From contig SPDT01000010.1 in NCBI GenBank assembly GCA_008477525.1, positions 248,001 to 312,000 of the forward strand: a DNA stretch of 64,000 nucleotides, read 5' to 3'. The notes beneath the pieces are model-generated. The model was not told where the DNA came from and searched no databases. It saw only the letters and a program-made list of their open reading frames with translations. Position numbers and translations under genes: made by a program. Source of the DNA: Hypomyces perniciosus. Taxonomy: Eukaryota; Ascomycota; Sordariomycetes; Hypocreales; Hypocreaceae. How positions within the stretch are numbered: position 1 is the first letter of the stretch; the number at the start of each line of letters is the position of its first letter. Shown one piece after another: positions 13,003 to 25,455 of this stretch.

Positions 13003-16000
13003 TGAGGGACGAGAATATAATGATGATGTTTACGCTTTGCCAGTTTTGTGTGGCTGTTGTAAAAGAGATGGATATCGGATATAAATTGCCTTTGCCTTCA
13101 TCAGCTCCTCCAAAAAATTTTTTATCCATTCCTGGACTATACTGGACTTGTTTATCCGTTAAATGCCCACGTGTAATACACGCAAGATGGAACGATGAAA
13201 GTATTGAGACTGGAGGCAGTATTAACCACCTGGCGTACTCTACGAATGCTGAATAAGCTCTGGCATCTTGAAGCTGCCCGTTGGTTCGAAAACCCTATTC
13301 TATATCTCCGCATAGACGCGCGTTTATGAGTCTTGGGGGGCCGAATGTCATGCAGAGAACAAAGATCGTCACCGCAAGTCACCCTCTCAAAGATACATAT
13401 GCAAACCATGGGGCCCATCCTAGGCTTCGTGCCCAACGGGCTTACCTCTGTCCCAACCAGGAAGCCCATACGTGTGTGGCGCAGACCAAGAAGTTATGCA
13501 AGTCCACGAGATATGTCGTGCAGCGGTTGGCCCGTCTTCATTCAGCCCTCCAGCCCCCAAGAACCGTCAACGTCAATTCGTCGGAGCGGTCCGCAGCGGG
13601 AGGAACATTCTCAGTACTCGAGGGGTACTCGACGAGTACTCCGGTTTCATGAACAGGATGTATAAGTTCCACGGCCGTTTGGGGTTCTTGCTATTGGCTA
13701 CTGATGTTTTGGAAGGGTGTCGTGGGACTTCGTTGGCAGCGATGCCTGTTCTTCACCGATACAACATCAAACAAGGCAGGCCAGTCAGGTGGTGAAACGT
13801 TGAGGATTTGAGCCTCATCGTGTGAAAGTTGCGATACTCACCGCCCTTGTGATTCGATATCGAGTCTTGGGGGAGGGCTGAATGATGAAGTTGCGGTCCA
13901 ACGTTCGTGATGAGAATCACTTGGTTACCGTGAGGGAGCCTGATCGCATCGTGAGGCTTAGCTTCAACAACCCAATCTGGGCTCTGGTGCCTGGCACGAT
14001 CGGCCAGCGCATTGCCAAAGGGTGAATCTGGAGAGGACCGACTGAGTGTCGGACAAGAGAAGCGCAGCCGTATCATACCGTCTGTTCTGTGAGGGGGTGT
14101 TGGGCCTTGGATGAATGAAGGCGCTGCTCTGTTAGGTTGCCTTGGTGGCATCATTCGAAGATCGGTGTAGTAGGCGGAATTGCTAGTCGTCGGTGGGAAA
14201 ATCGGTCTGTGGTGGTACCTGTATCTTTCAGAAAGAGCTGCTTCAGCGACTGATACGAAGGACTGGTGCGCTGTAGGAAACCTGTTGTCCGCTGCACACA
14301 CCAACACGCATCGCCATACAATGCGAGATACGATGAGGACTTGGACGGCCTTGCGTGATGTCGATCTAAAGTGAATGCCACTCAGCCTGCCGTTGATCTG
14401 AGAAGACAATGTGCAAGCAAGCCGACCAAGGTGTAGTATCCCATAAAAACCGAGCACCAATCCGATCCTCTCGCAAACACGTCAGTTTGTGGGCTATTTT
14501 CCCTTGTGAGTCGTTTCCTGACCCACTGGGCTCATGGAGTTCATGCAAATCATAAAAAAAAACGGTGCATAGTTCTGGGGCACTGGTTGGCAGAAGCAAG
14601 GCGAAGGTGCTGTACTCTGTACATATGTAGGGACGCAATGCTCTGGAGGGGACCAATATTGGTGCTCGATTACTCATGGCTACCTGATGACAAAGACAGC
14701 CTATGGTGGAAACGACACCCTGTGTTGTGCTTCATACTAGTACCTACATATGTAAAAGGAGAAGATGGAGCCTCATGGGGATACCTAATAATAATCGGCT
14801 ACCTGTACTCCGTACTAATGATGCTAAAAGCGGCCCCAGGCTCGGGTATTTTTCTTCGTCTTATGTGGGGCGATTTAGTAGTGTCCCGTAACGCAAAAAC
14901 GACTGCACCTGTAATAACACCGGGCAGTTATCCAGATGAAGAGCGGCTGCGCTTGAAATGCAGACGATTATGCATCGAGCTCATGTTTCCGGTTGCTCAT
15001 TAAATGGTGCCGTTTTCGCCCCAGAAAACCATGGACAATGCTCGTTTCAGGACGACAGGGATAGGATAAGAAAAGTTAGAATGGGTTGAAAAGGGCTAGA
15101 AAATGTTGGAATGGGTTAGAAACTTTTAGACATACCTACTACTACGTACTATACTACTCCGTACCAGGAAGCGAATGTAATGTAATCGATCTAATGGACA
15201 TTGGCCCTTGCTGGCGGCCAGGGATAGTGCCAGTCGGTGTAGTATCATGACAGGCATCAAATACTACTAGAATCGATGGCGTGGGAATGCTCAAATCTAG
15301 TTAAAAAGAAATTCGAGGAGAATTTGCACTCTGTGTTCCGTGCGAACCCGATCAAGGCGATGTGCCAACGGCGAGTGCAAACCTGGTGGTTGAAGATTTG
15401 GAATTAGCCCCTGCATATGAGGCTCTGCGACTGTGGATCATACGCAAAGTGGGCTTTCACCTTTAAACACCGATTCAACGAGCAGGCAGCAGGGCACTTT
15501 GACCATTGTTGCCTCGTAATTTCGGTTACCAAAGTGATTCCACCACCGGCGCGGAGTAATACGGACTGAATGGCGAGTCCAATGACTGAGAGTACTCGTA
15601 GTTGGACATCTAGATGCTTCGGGTCAGAGTCAAGCGGGACAATACCATAAAACAGGGACTACTAGATCAACTATAATTAACACATATTGCTCTCGTCGTT
15701 GTGGATAACTCTTGTTGCTATAGCTAACTCTACTGTGGCGCTGATTTCTTCACGGACTGGGGAACTGTTGGTTGATAGCGGAAGCGAAACTCCATGCTGT
15801 TGTGGAAGAAAGAATGCCGTCTGACGCATGTGCATCACATCATATGTACTCCGTCTAAAGGGCGTAATAGTTTGGTGTTGTTCAGTGGTAAAAGTGTGAC
15901 GCCGAAGACGAAAAGATTCAAGACTGGTCAATTCAGCCCGACGAGAAGCGTTTCCCTATTCCGACCATTTCGACGTACTAGCTCCAACCATTCTACCAAA

Positions 16001-16430
16001 GCGGGAAGTAAGTTGGGCCGCCCAGGGCTGGGAGCCTCCCACCTTCTTTCCCTCACGATACTCATTACACCTGAGGCCTGGGGCCTGAGGCACTCGCTCT
16101 GCGCCCTCTAGAGCCATAACCACCAAGGTAATAGTGCTTCTGAAGTTGTTACCTCCCATTCACTTACGAATCATCGGATACCTTCACAGCGGTACTAACT
16201 TTCGGCATTTCTAGTTCGTTCGAGAACAATACATTCCATTAGTCTGCCTCTATACATACTGTTGTCCATGCCCCTGAGTCCTCCGAGAACCTCAAACCGA
16301 ACCCCATCACGAAGCCATGATCGACAAGCCGTGACTCACGAGAGACCTACACTTCAATCACGTCCTAAAGTGTCCCCAATACAGCGTGTTACCTAGCTAT
16401 TCAAGCCCTGGTGTGCTGGGAACCTAGCCA
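13003..16430. other. Long spacer without a supportable gene
   Basis: No gene can be defended over 3.4 kb. A 235-codon minus-strand frame at 13753-14460 has low-complexity, non-protein-like composition and matches no family I know. Near 15060-15130 there is a purine-rich stretch with a repeated AGAATGGGTT/GGAATGGGTTAGAAA theme. Motif copies of the TACTCCGTA class lie near 13612, 14803, 15148, 15545 and 15846. Confidence 0.5.
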
Positions 16431-17539
16431 TTAACGAACGATGACAGTGCCCAGCAGTGCTGCAACGCCCAAAGTTATGGTCATGGCGATGTGAGGTTCG
16501 AACATCAATGACGAGGCCACACATGCTAGGATGACGATGGCGCCATAGAAGATGCAGATTGAGACCATCGAGGAGATGCTTCCAGAGGCCAGGATCATCA
16601 CTGGGATGCAGAAGAAAGTCAAGGCTGCGAACAAGACGAAGCACATCTTCATCACGATGATGGTTTTCTGCTCGTAGGATATGTACCTCAAGCCTTCGCC
16701 ATGAACAACACCGAATTTGAGCCCTCTCTTGTTGAAAGTCAGCTGGGTTCAACACGAATAGAAAGGGAATACCGACAAAGATGAATCGAACTGGCCCGAA
16801 CTCCAAAAGCCTACGCACCAAAAGATCGAGCTTGTCGAAGTCATGAAGATTCATCGAATACTGAGGATCGTCTGTCAAGTATCCAAGGCCGCCCTCGAGC
16901 TTCCTTCGTGCATCGGTGGTGTATCTGTCAAAAAACCATTTGCTGGGTCTCGCGAAGCTGTTCATCTGCCGCTCTAGGCACGAAAATTTGTCTACGACAG
17001 TCAACAGTTACTCATTTGCTTGATCTGCCGATTCTCGCCATATGACTTACAATGTTTAAAGAGCTCTTGGCCAAGGTCTTCACAGATCTCTGCTGCCAGT
17101 TCGGCATCTTGCGATTGTTCGGCGATCGTGTACGCTCTCTCGAGGGTGCCAATACGCTGCTGTCTCCTCAACCGGACAATACCAGCAGCCCTTTGCGGGA
17201 TCCATCCGATTCGATAGACTTCATCCTCTTCCAGGCTTGCCAGACCAGCGTAGCCTTTCAGCCCTACCACAAGTCAGTCGAGTATTCAACAGGTTGTTTG
17301 CGTTGGCGATGTTAGGAGCCATACCACAGTCGGCACGGGCTGCTTCGACGTCGATAGCACCTAGTCACCCCGGTGAGTAATGTTTTGTGTTGTCCATGTC
17401 GGGAGGTACCTGTCATACCATGTTTATTTGATGTGCTCACTCGGCGTTGTTCGACATTGGAGATGCTCGCCGTGGAGCTCGATTGGCTATGAGTGGGGAT
17501 TGTTGCGATTTCCTCCTCCAAATCTCTTGGGGTAGCCAT
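16431..17539 (-). CDS. DUF6594-like protein with three C-terminal membrane helices
   Basis: Proposed exons are 17539-17419, 17360-17325, 17263-17051, 16991-16773 and 16723-16431, giving 293 aa. The first four join cleanly with 58-, 61- and 59-nt introns; exon 2 is only 36 nt. The N-terminus is Ser/Thr-rich and disordered. A domain starting at GLKGYAGLASL continues through a helical stretch (LRRQQRIGTLERAY). Three hydrophobic helices end the protein (around VMKMCFVLFAALTFFCIPV, ICIFYGAIVILACVASSL and ITLGVAALLGTVIV). This layout resembles the fungal DUF6594 family, of unknown function. The last intron (16724-16772) is uncertain: reading frame demands the third AG after the branch site. Membrane location is inferred from hydropathy read by eye. 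Confidence 0.65.
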
Positions 17540-20305
17540 GATGTCGATTTTGGTGTGGTGCCAGAATGTCTTTCTGATGCTAATTAAACCTTTTATCAGG
17601 AGGCCAGTTGAGCTTGCGAGCGAGTGATCGATTCATCCTCCCCCCGTTGACGTGCAGTCTCTTATAACCATCCCCATCGCACCGCCGTCAAACCATCACC
17701 GCTTCAACAACATCGTTTTTTGTTCGCATCAACGAAAGAAATCAACGGGCCACACACCCTCTCAGCCGATTGAGGCTCTTGTGAGAGCCTCATCATACTC
17801 CAGCACCTCGTTGGTGTGGTATGGACACGTCAACGAGAGCAAGTTGGTGTGCTTGCACAGCCCAACGTATTCCCATTCTTGCTGCTCCAAGGGACAGACC
17901 GACCTTTGATGCAACAGTCCTCAGAGGTAGATTTTGCCATGAGGTCTGCTTCAAGGACCTTTTCCTTGTGTCTTGGCCGTACATGGCAAGTACCTGACCC
18001 CACGCTGGAACTGATCGCGTCCTATTGGCCAATGATCATGTGCTCAGCTGGATCCCATAAGGTTGCACAGTAAACATCTGCCCAACCAGATCGCGGCTCT
18101 TACTGCATGAATAAACGACGGTAAAGTGTTATGAGTGGTTCATCAAGCGCGATTGACTTCATCCCAAACAACAATGCTGTTGCTTGCGATAGATACTAGG
18201 TGAGTTGAGGCGATCTGGGAAAACAACACTGGTGTTTACGAGCCGAGGTAAGATGTAAATATGTAAATTAACTATCTACTAAACGAGATCCACTTCAAAA
18301 GGATATAGAAAAGTAATTCAAGGCCTATTCTATCCCACTTTGCCAATTGCTTATTCCTACGGAATACACCATCCACCACCTCCTTCCTATGACTGAAGGA
18401 CCAGACCAAACGCTGCAAACATCACATCAGCAATGGTTACTCTTAACCATTCGTAGGATAAAATAATTCGGACAAACGCATCTACTCACACTGGAGTTAT
18501 ATTTTAATTCTTACCACCGCTAGGTGGATCTTTGACAATGACTATAGGTCGTTGACCATGAACGCTTGGTTGAGCGGGAGGCATTTTGTAAGGTAAATTG
18601 CAAATTTTCGTTGATCTTTGAGGGAAGATGGGTCGAGTAACGTGGTCAGGGCAGGCCTGAGACTTGTGTATGTAGAACGCTGGGTACGGCCGTTTTTCTT
18701 CAGACTGAGCCGTTGTCGAAGTGATGGAAAGAGCTTCTGAAGGGATTGCAAGATAGAGATACTGTTGTGATTGCAACTGAGAAACTCGAGGACTGCCCCG
18801 AATTTATACCTGTGAGCCACCGCAAGAAATACACATGTTAGACGAAAACCTCCCCATGACAAGGCGGCGACCAGGGAGAGGATATAAGAACAGGGGCTGT
18901 GAAAACTATTGTTTGGGAGAGAGTCATAGTCGCGGTGTGAATGGCTTTGCAGCTGGATCCAACCAATACTATTCGACGATACCACATAGTCCACAGCGAA
19001 ATCGTGCACAAAGGTCTCGTTGGGTTTGTCTCAGGGGCATGCCAAGGCCTAACTGATTCCCATAGCCATGTACAAAGACGCTATTTCGTTAGGAAAGGTG
19101 CGCGCGCTATCTGCACCCTTCAAGCCGCATTTGCGAAAGAACGCGCTGTACGGAGTACATGGCTACATTCCCGTCCGGCAAGGCAACTGCTCATTTCCCG
19201 TGAGCCAGTGGCGAGGGCATGATAGACCAGGGGGGATGGGTGAAAACCAGGTTCGCAGAGCCTAATTCTCTTCTTTAGACCGACTTCGCCTCGCTTTCGC
19301 TGGCGGCTGATACTTGATGCTTCGTTAGCAATCCCTGCCCCCCGGTTTTGGGCGACACACGAGAATTTCCTCGCCGCTAGCATCTCAGGTTCTGCTGGTG
19401 CTAGCAGAAGTTTCAATTCTGTTGTCAAAGTCTTTGGCTTCGTCTGAATTGGTGTCGTATTCACTCGTAGTTCAACGATTCACAGGAAACAGTGCATGAG
19501 ACTAAATACCGGCAGTCGTGACAACCATCTCTGGAGTCCATGTCGTCGATCCTCGGAGCTGGCCGGGATTTGGCAATTTAGAGCACGTCGTGTGGGCCTT
19601 AAATTTCACTGGGCCCACAACTCGCCTGTTTTAAACCATGCTAATAAAATAAGCTAGGATTAGGGAATCAGAACCACAGGGGAATTCTCACTTCCAACAA
19701 CAAATAGATAATAGATAGCTGGAACTCATCAATACTGGACAGGGCGTACCGACCCGGTGGGTGGGTTGCTGCACTTTGGCACCCATCCGTGAGCTGAGAG
19801 ATGGGAAGACGCCAATGGGAAACCCGCGTACAGAGTACTCTGACCAGACTTTGGTCTACTTACTCGTAGGTGTTGTTCCCCTCCAGTTCGCTGGACGTTG
19901 GAAGCAGGCAATCGTGGTCAACTGTAGCAGCTACGGCCACTGGATCTGTCACGACTGTTAATACTAGCACAAAGTTGACTCTGTAATAGATATAAATCAC
20001 CGGGGTTCAGTTCTGTCCATGAAGCAGTTCCAGCAGATGTCGCTCCGCCCAGGACCCCCTGGCCTGCCAAGCGCCGGCTCGCACACGAGTATGTATGTTG
20101 AATGCACCGGCACCAATGTGTATGTACTTGTACGAAGTACTCCGCACGTGTATGTGGATATCATAAGTCTATTAATAGTAGTACTAGTATGTAGTACTAG
20201 GCCAATCCCGTAAAGTTTTAATGCAGCAACCAAACAGAAAGGGAAGAGGTGGCGCGCTCTTGTCGCTTCTTGTGCACCAAGCAGCGCAGCGGCCCGGCCA
20301 TTACC
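17540..20305. other. Spacer without a supportable gene
   Basis: No gene can be defended. A 155-codon minus-strand frame at 18542-19009 lacks any recognisable motif and has poor composition. Motif copies of the TACGGAGTA class lie near 19147 and 20127, with AT-rich patches near 18250-18310 and 19620-19730. Confidence 0.5.
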
Positions 20306-22002
20306 TCAATTCTTTCCATCCTCTGCTTTCCATTCTTCCTCAGTCATGTGGTACCATTGCGAAAGACTTGTAAATATTGCCCACACCTCTCCGGAAATGA
20401 TGAGGTGTAAAAGCTCAGTTCCGAGATAGTTGATGGCTGAGGTCCAACTCAAACCACTCAGTAGGCTCACGTTGTATATACCTTCGCAAGAAAGGCGGTG
20501 GCTCGAAAGATGTGCCCGAGCGATGAGACGCAAAGCAGCCGAGTCGTGAGGAGTGACCAAAATTCGAGTGATTGCGTTTGTGAGTATTTCAGTCGTCATT
20601 AAAGCAGGCAACCGAGTTAGCGGGGTGTCCAGGTATGTCGGCAGCACGCTTGCAGATGTTCTCGAATCTGCCGCTATGCTTGGGCGTAATTCAGCTGACC
20701 AAAGACCAGGTGGGGCTGCGTCTGTACTCTCCGTTGCCTCAACATCAAAGCTTATAAGAGTGGCTCTTACACCATCGTTGTCCTCCTCATCGCTTGCATA
20801 TTCATCACCTCTTGCTGAAAATATGCTTGGACGCCGAACAGCTTCCACAGGCTCGCCATCACCTGGGAACTGATCATCCATAACTGCCAGGGGTACGCCA
20901 TCCTCAATGCCATTTGGCTCGCTGGAGGTTTCGTTCATGAAGGGCTGCGACATAGATTCTGAAGCCGGCAAGATTTGTTTGCCGCGAAAAGTGGTGCTTG
21001 GAAGACACTTGTATATCTGTTTCCATATCTGAGGTTTGCAATCCCTGACCATCCTCCGTGTGAGAACCCAAGCAAAGAATGGAGTCGCAGAGATGAAGAC
21101 GCTGCTTAGCCATCGTAGTATCGAGACAGGGCCGAAACCGTCGGGAGGAGGGGGCGCCATGATCGGAGACTCTTGGCTGAACGGGATGAAGTAGGAAGGC
21201 CTCGGGAACCAGTGACTGCTCGGGATCAGGCCAAGTCTTTGCATAGCGGCATATAGCTCCAGGTGAACTTGAACGTAGGACCAAACGTGTTGGATCCTAT
21301 GATTTCCTTTTAGCAAATGGCATCTCAATTCTGGGAACATTTAATTGGCAACGTACCAACGCCGGGCTGACGTTTTGCCTTTCTCTCCGAGACGTAGTCG
21401 AATGATGGACCGCTCGATATAGTTGGATACCAAACTTGCTGGTGCTCCAGCGAAAATGTCTCTAGAAAATGAGAAGTCCTTTCTGGACTGTTGGTAAAGC
21501 TCCCAAAACGGGATCTCAGAATACCTTTTATAGATCTGTATCGGTTATTAGAATAAGGATCAGTATCGTCCTGTTGAGGATGTGTCTCACTAAGATTCTT
21601 TCTCTAAGGCCATTGACACCAAAGATGCCGACCGCTTCAATACAACGTTTTGACGAGGATGTTAGTTTAGAACCCATGGACTCTTCATATGCTGCATGCC
21701 GACGCTGTGAGTCGACTTCGGGCCCAGGATGTTCTGGTTCGGCTACGCCTATTACAAGCATGACTTGATTGTGAGATCTGATGATATTCCTGTTGATCCT
21801 GATAGTGTCAGGGTTAATAGGGCGACCACCGTGGTCATACTGTTGTGGCGGTGCCCGAGAATCCTCCTCGCCTTCTCCTTCAACAGCATCATCATATGGT
21901 GAGCGGCCCTAGATACATGTGAGCTTTCCAGCTATTTGTTAGGTTAGAGTCCTGACCGTTTCTTACCAGGGCCTGGGCCGTCAACGGGCCTTGCATCCCC
22001 AT
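20306..22002 (-). CDS. Unrecognised 507-aa protein with hydrophobic segments
   Basis: I do not recognise this protein. Four exons join in frame: 22002-21967 (36 nt, MGMQGPLTAQAL), 21908-21591, 21535-21357 and 21296-20306. Introns are 58, 55 and 60 nt. The N-terminal third is polar (GRSPYDDAVEGEGEEDS) and leads into a region with ASLVSNYIERSIIRLRLGEK that reads like a conserved globular domain, followed by RRWIQHVWSYVQVHLELYA. A hydrophobic segment (LSSVFISATPFFAWVLT) is a likely membrane helix. An acidic linker (YASDEEDNDG) separates it from a C-terminal helical part (SGLSWTSAINYLGTELLHL) that may hold a second. Codon choice and clean splicing argue that it is real. It diverges from UTP13 with a 253-bp spacer containing ACGCGT at 22074-22079. 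Confidence 0.75.
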
Positions 22003-22255
22003 ATTTACGTGTTGAATGGGTAGGGGAGTGTTGGAGCATCTCAAAGCATGATCGAGATGTAGCCGTTACTGACACGCGTTCCATCGAACATCTAGACACG
22101 AACTGACGAGCATGCTGAGGGTGGTCACGTGATGTGTTCTTGGAGGTGGGGCCGAATCTGACTCAGCAGTCTGCTTACCCATTCTGAGCAGCTATCAAAG
22201 AAAATTCATGACAAGATCCTGTCACACCTTTGCGCTGTGAACTGTCGTCGTCAAA

Positions 22256-25110
22256 ATGGCAACAAAACAGCCCTTGAAGACGACATTTGATGTCGATCGC
22301 GTTATCCGACCAGTTTATACAGGTGGCTCCATCTCAATTGATAATGGGGCCCAAATTTTAGCAACAACTCTCGGCGAAGATGCCGTTTTGACAAACCCAG
22401 CCAATGGGAGACATCTGGCACAGGTTGAGGGTGTAAGTGAATGCAGTCTGGAGCGCAAACGAAGACGTGCTAATTCAACACAGGATGGGGAGCTTATTTC
22501 GACCTTGACATGTTTGTGAATCAGCATAAATGCGGGTTGAAACTCATGACTAACCTTCGTACAGTAACACCATCTGGGTCTCATCTCATTATATGTTCTC
22601 GGTCCCTGTCTATGAGAATTTTCGCACTCAAGCGGTCATCAGACGAACACTCCATTGAGCCATCATTAATCCGCACCTTAAAACCCCATGCGACCCCTGT
22701 CGCTGTTCTGGCAGTTGATCGCACAGGCACTCTTCTCGCTACTGGTGGAACTGATGGAGCGATCAAGGTCTGGGACATAGCAGGCGGTTATGTCACTCAC
22801 ACATTCCGCGGACCTTCAGTCTTGGTTTCCGCTTTGCGCTTCTTCGAAGTTGCAGCACGGGCAAAGGCCCCAAGTCGTGCCATCAAGGGGAAGAAGAATG
22901 CATCCAAGACACAAGACGATTCAGAGGATGAAGACGCCGAAGACGCCACTACCACGAATTTCCGACTAGCCTCCGGTAGCCAAGATGGCAAGGTGCGAGT
23001 TTGGGATCTAAACAAGAGAAGCTGCATCGCCAATCTGGATTCTCATGTATCCGATGTACAAGCTATCGACTATTCCCCGACACAGCAAGCTATTGTAACT
23101 GCGAGCAGAGATAAGACCATTATTTGGTGGGACGCTAAATCGTGGAAAATCCGAAAAGTGGTGCCATGTCTTGAGCTTGTGGAGGCGGCTGGATTTGTGG
23201 GTGACGGAAGCCTGACCTACTCGGCTGGAGCCAATGGATGCCTCCGTATCTGGGATACCGATAAAGGAGCTGAGCTGACTCCGAAACAATCGGCTAAAAG
23301 TGAAGAAGAGGGTATTGTCGCTGGAGTCTACCGTCCGGAGTTACCATTCATCCTGCTGGTCCAGGTTGACCATACGCTGGCTCTTTATGAACTGCCGCCA
23401 AAAGTTACAGCAACATCTCTGCCATTGCCTGAGCCGTTTCGCCGAATATCGGGAACTCACGATGAGATTATCGATTTGGCTTATCTGCTACCAGATCGCT
23501 CATTACTCGCCTTGGCCACAAACTCAGAAGATATTCGATTGGTATCTGTGGTTGAATCGAAAGCAGACGAGAAGCAGCCTACATGGAAGTCATCGGAGAC
23601 GGCATTTTTTGGCCAAGACGTAGCTCTCCTTCGGGGGCACGAAGACATCGTCATCGCCCTGGACGTCGACTGGTCTGGACACTGGGTTGCCACGGGAGCG
23701 AAAGACAATACAGCAAAACTCTGGCGCGTTGACCCAGCCAATAACTCTTACGTCTGTTGGGCTTCCTTCTCGGGCCATGCAGAGTCTTTAGGCGCGGTCG
23801 CTTTGCCACGTACCATTCCAGCTGAAGGCTCATCCGCTCGGTCTGATCCGCTCAGCCATCCCCCTGCTTTCCTGTTGACAGGATCTCAGGATCAGACGGT
23901 TAAGAAGTGGGACATACCCCGGAAGCCGCAACAACAAGGCCAAAAGACCGGATCACGAGCAGTCTTCACGAGAAAAGCACACGACAAAGACATCAATGCA
24001 ATCAATGTCCACCACACCGGACAGCTCTTTGCATCGGCTTCGCAAGATAAAACAGTGAAAATATGGTCGGTCGAGGAGGGTGAAGTCCAGGGAATTCTTC
24101 GCGGTCATAAGCGAGGAGTTTGGAGTGTTCAGTTCTCCCCTGCACAACTACCAGCTCTGCAGGGTGAAGATGGCCCCGTTACTGGCAAGGGAGTTGTTCT
24201 CACTGGCAGTGGTGATAAGAGCATTAAGCTATGGAACCTTGCTGACTACACCTGCATTCGTACTTTCGAGGGCCACTCAAACAGCGTATTAAAGGTGGCC
24301 TGGCTAAACGCAGCCTCACGCCAGGATCAGTCTAAGGCACTTGTCCAGTTCGCAAGTGCAGGTGGTGATGGACTTGTGAAGATCTGGAATGCCAATTCTG
24401 GAGAGTCCGAATGTACTCTGGATAATCACGAGGACCGAGTATGGGCTTTGGCTATTCACCCACAGACGAACGCCATCGTCTCTGGCAGTGGGGATTCTAC
24501 CGTCACTTTCTGGAAGGACACAACTTCCGAGACTCAGGCGGCTGCATCTCAAGCAGCACTGGAGCTTATTCAACAGGAACAAGAGCTCCAAAATCACATA
24601 TACGCCGGCTCTTACAGGGAGGCCATCACGTTGGCTCTTCAGTTGAACCACCCCGGACGTCTGCTCAGCCTGTTCACTTCCGTTGTGACAACTAGCAAAC
24701 CTGAGCAAGGCAGTCTGTGTGGTGTCAAGGCTGTTGACGAAGTGCTTGCAACCCTTTCGGACGACCAGATATACCTACTCCTCCTCAGGTTGCGAGACTG
24801 GAACACAAACGCACGGACAGCTCCCGTGGCTCAAAGGATACTGTGGACCCTGGTCAGGAGCTATCCCGCGTCAAAGTTCTCGACCCTATCAGTCAAAGGT
24901 GCGAGAGGAGAAAAGAGTCTCAAAGATGTTTTGCATGGCCTGAAAGTATATACCGAAAGGCATTATAAGCGCATGGAGGAGCTGGTGGATGAGAGCTATC
25001 TGGTGGAATATACCCTTCAGGAAATGGACAGTCTTGCCACTGCGTTAACGGACGATGTGTCGATGAAAGAGGCGGGCGAAGATGCAGTGGACACGATTAT
25101 GGTTGGTTAG
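22256..25110 (+). CDS. UTP13: Utp13, WD40 subunit of the SSU processome (UTP-B)
   Basis: Utp13 (TBL3 in animals) belongs to the UTP-B subcomplex of the U3-containing SSU processome, needed for early cleavage of pre-rRNA in the nucleolus. Three exons: 22256-22432, 22484-22511 (only 28 nt) and 22565-25110, giving 916 aa. Introns are 51 and 53 nt. Residues up to about 720 form two tandem WD40 propellers, with repeats ending in VWD, IWD, KLW and KIW (for example GTLLATGGTDGAIKVWD, FASASQDKTVKIWS and LTGSGDKSIKLWN). A helical C-terminal Utp13 domain follows (QEQELQNHIYAGSYREAI onward). An acidic loop (DDSEDEDAEDATTTN) interrupts an early blade. SAD1 follows on the same strand after 345 bp. Confidence 0.95.
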
Positions 25111-25455
25111 TTAGATTGTAAATTATTTCATACCATGCTGCTTGTCGGTGAGCAGTTTGATCCTCGTAATAAAATTCATCGGAATATATTGAAATTTCTT
25201 TTTGCAGAAAAAAAAAAAGAAAGATGATGATTGCATTGCCAGGTGTGAGTGTGTACAGGTGATATGTATGTATTATCCTTGTAGTGCGAAGTTTCGCAGG
25301 GCTGTTTGGGTGCTTAAGAGACCCACTTTGTATTCTTTTCCTCTCAGCCTTGTTGTCATCGATGATTCTCAATTCATGCTCAGACCACTACACTTGCTCT
25401 GATCCCCACGTTTGCCTTAACTCGGAGTGTCACGAAATCACAACCACACGAAGCA
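25111..25455. other. UTP13-SAD1 spacer
   Basis: This is the 345-bp UTP13 3' flank and SAD1 promoter. An A-rich tract lies at about 25207-25221. No gene or strong element is visible. Confidence 0.6.

Noticed and set aside
13753..14460. 235-codon minus-strand open frame
   Set aside because: No family match, odd Arg/Ser/His-rich composition, no promoter or splice context; probably a chance frame in GC-balanced spacer DNA.
18542..19009. 155-codon minus-strand frame with a hydrophobic stretch
   Set aside because: One hydrophobic patch only, no start context or homologue recognised.
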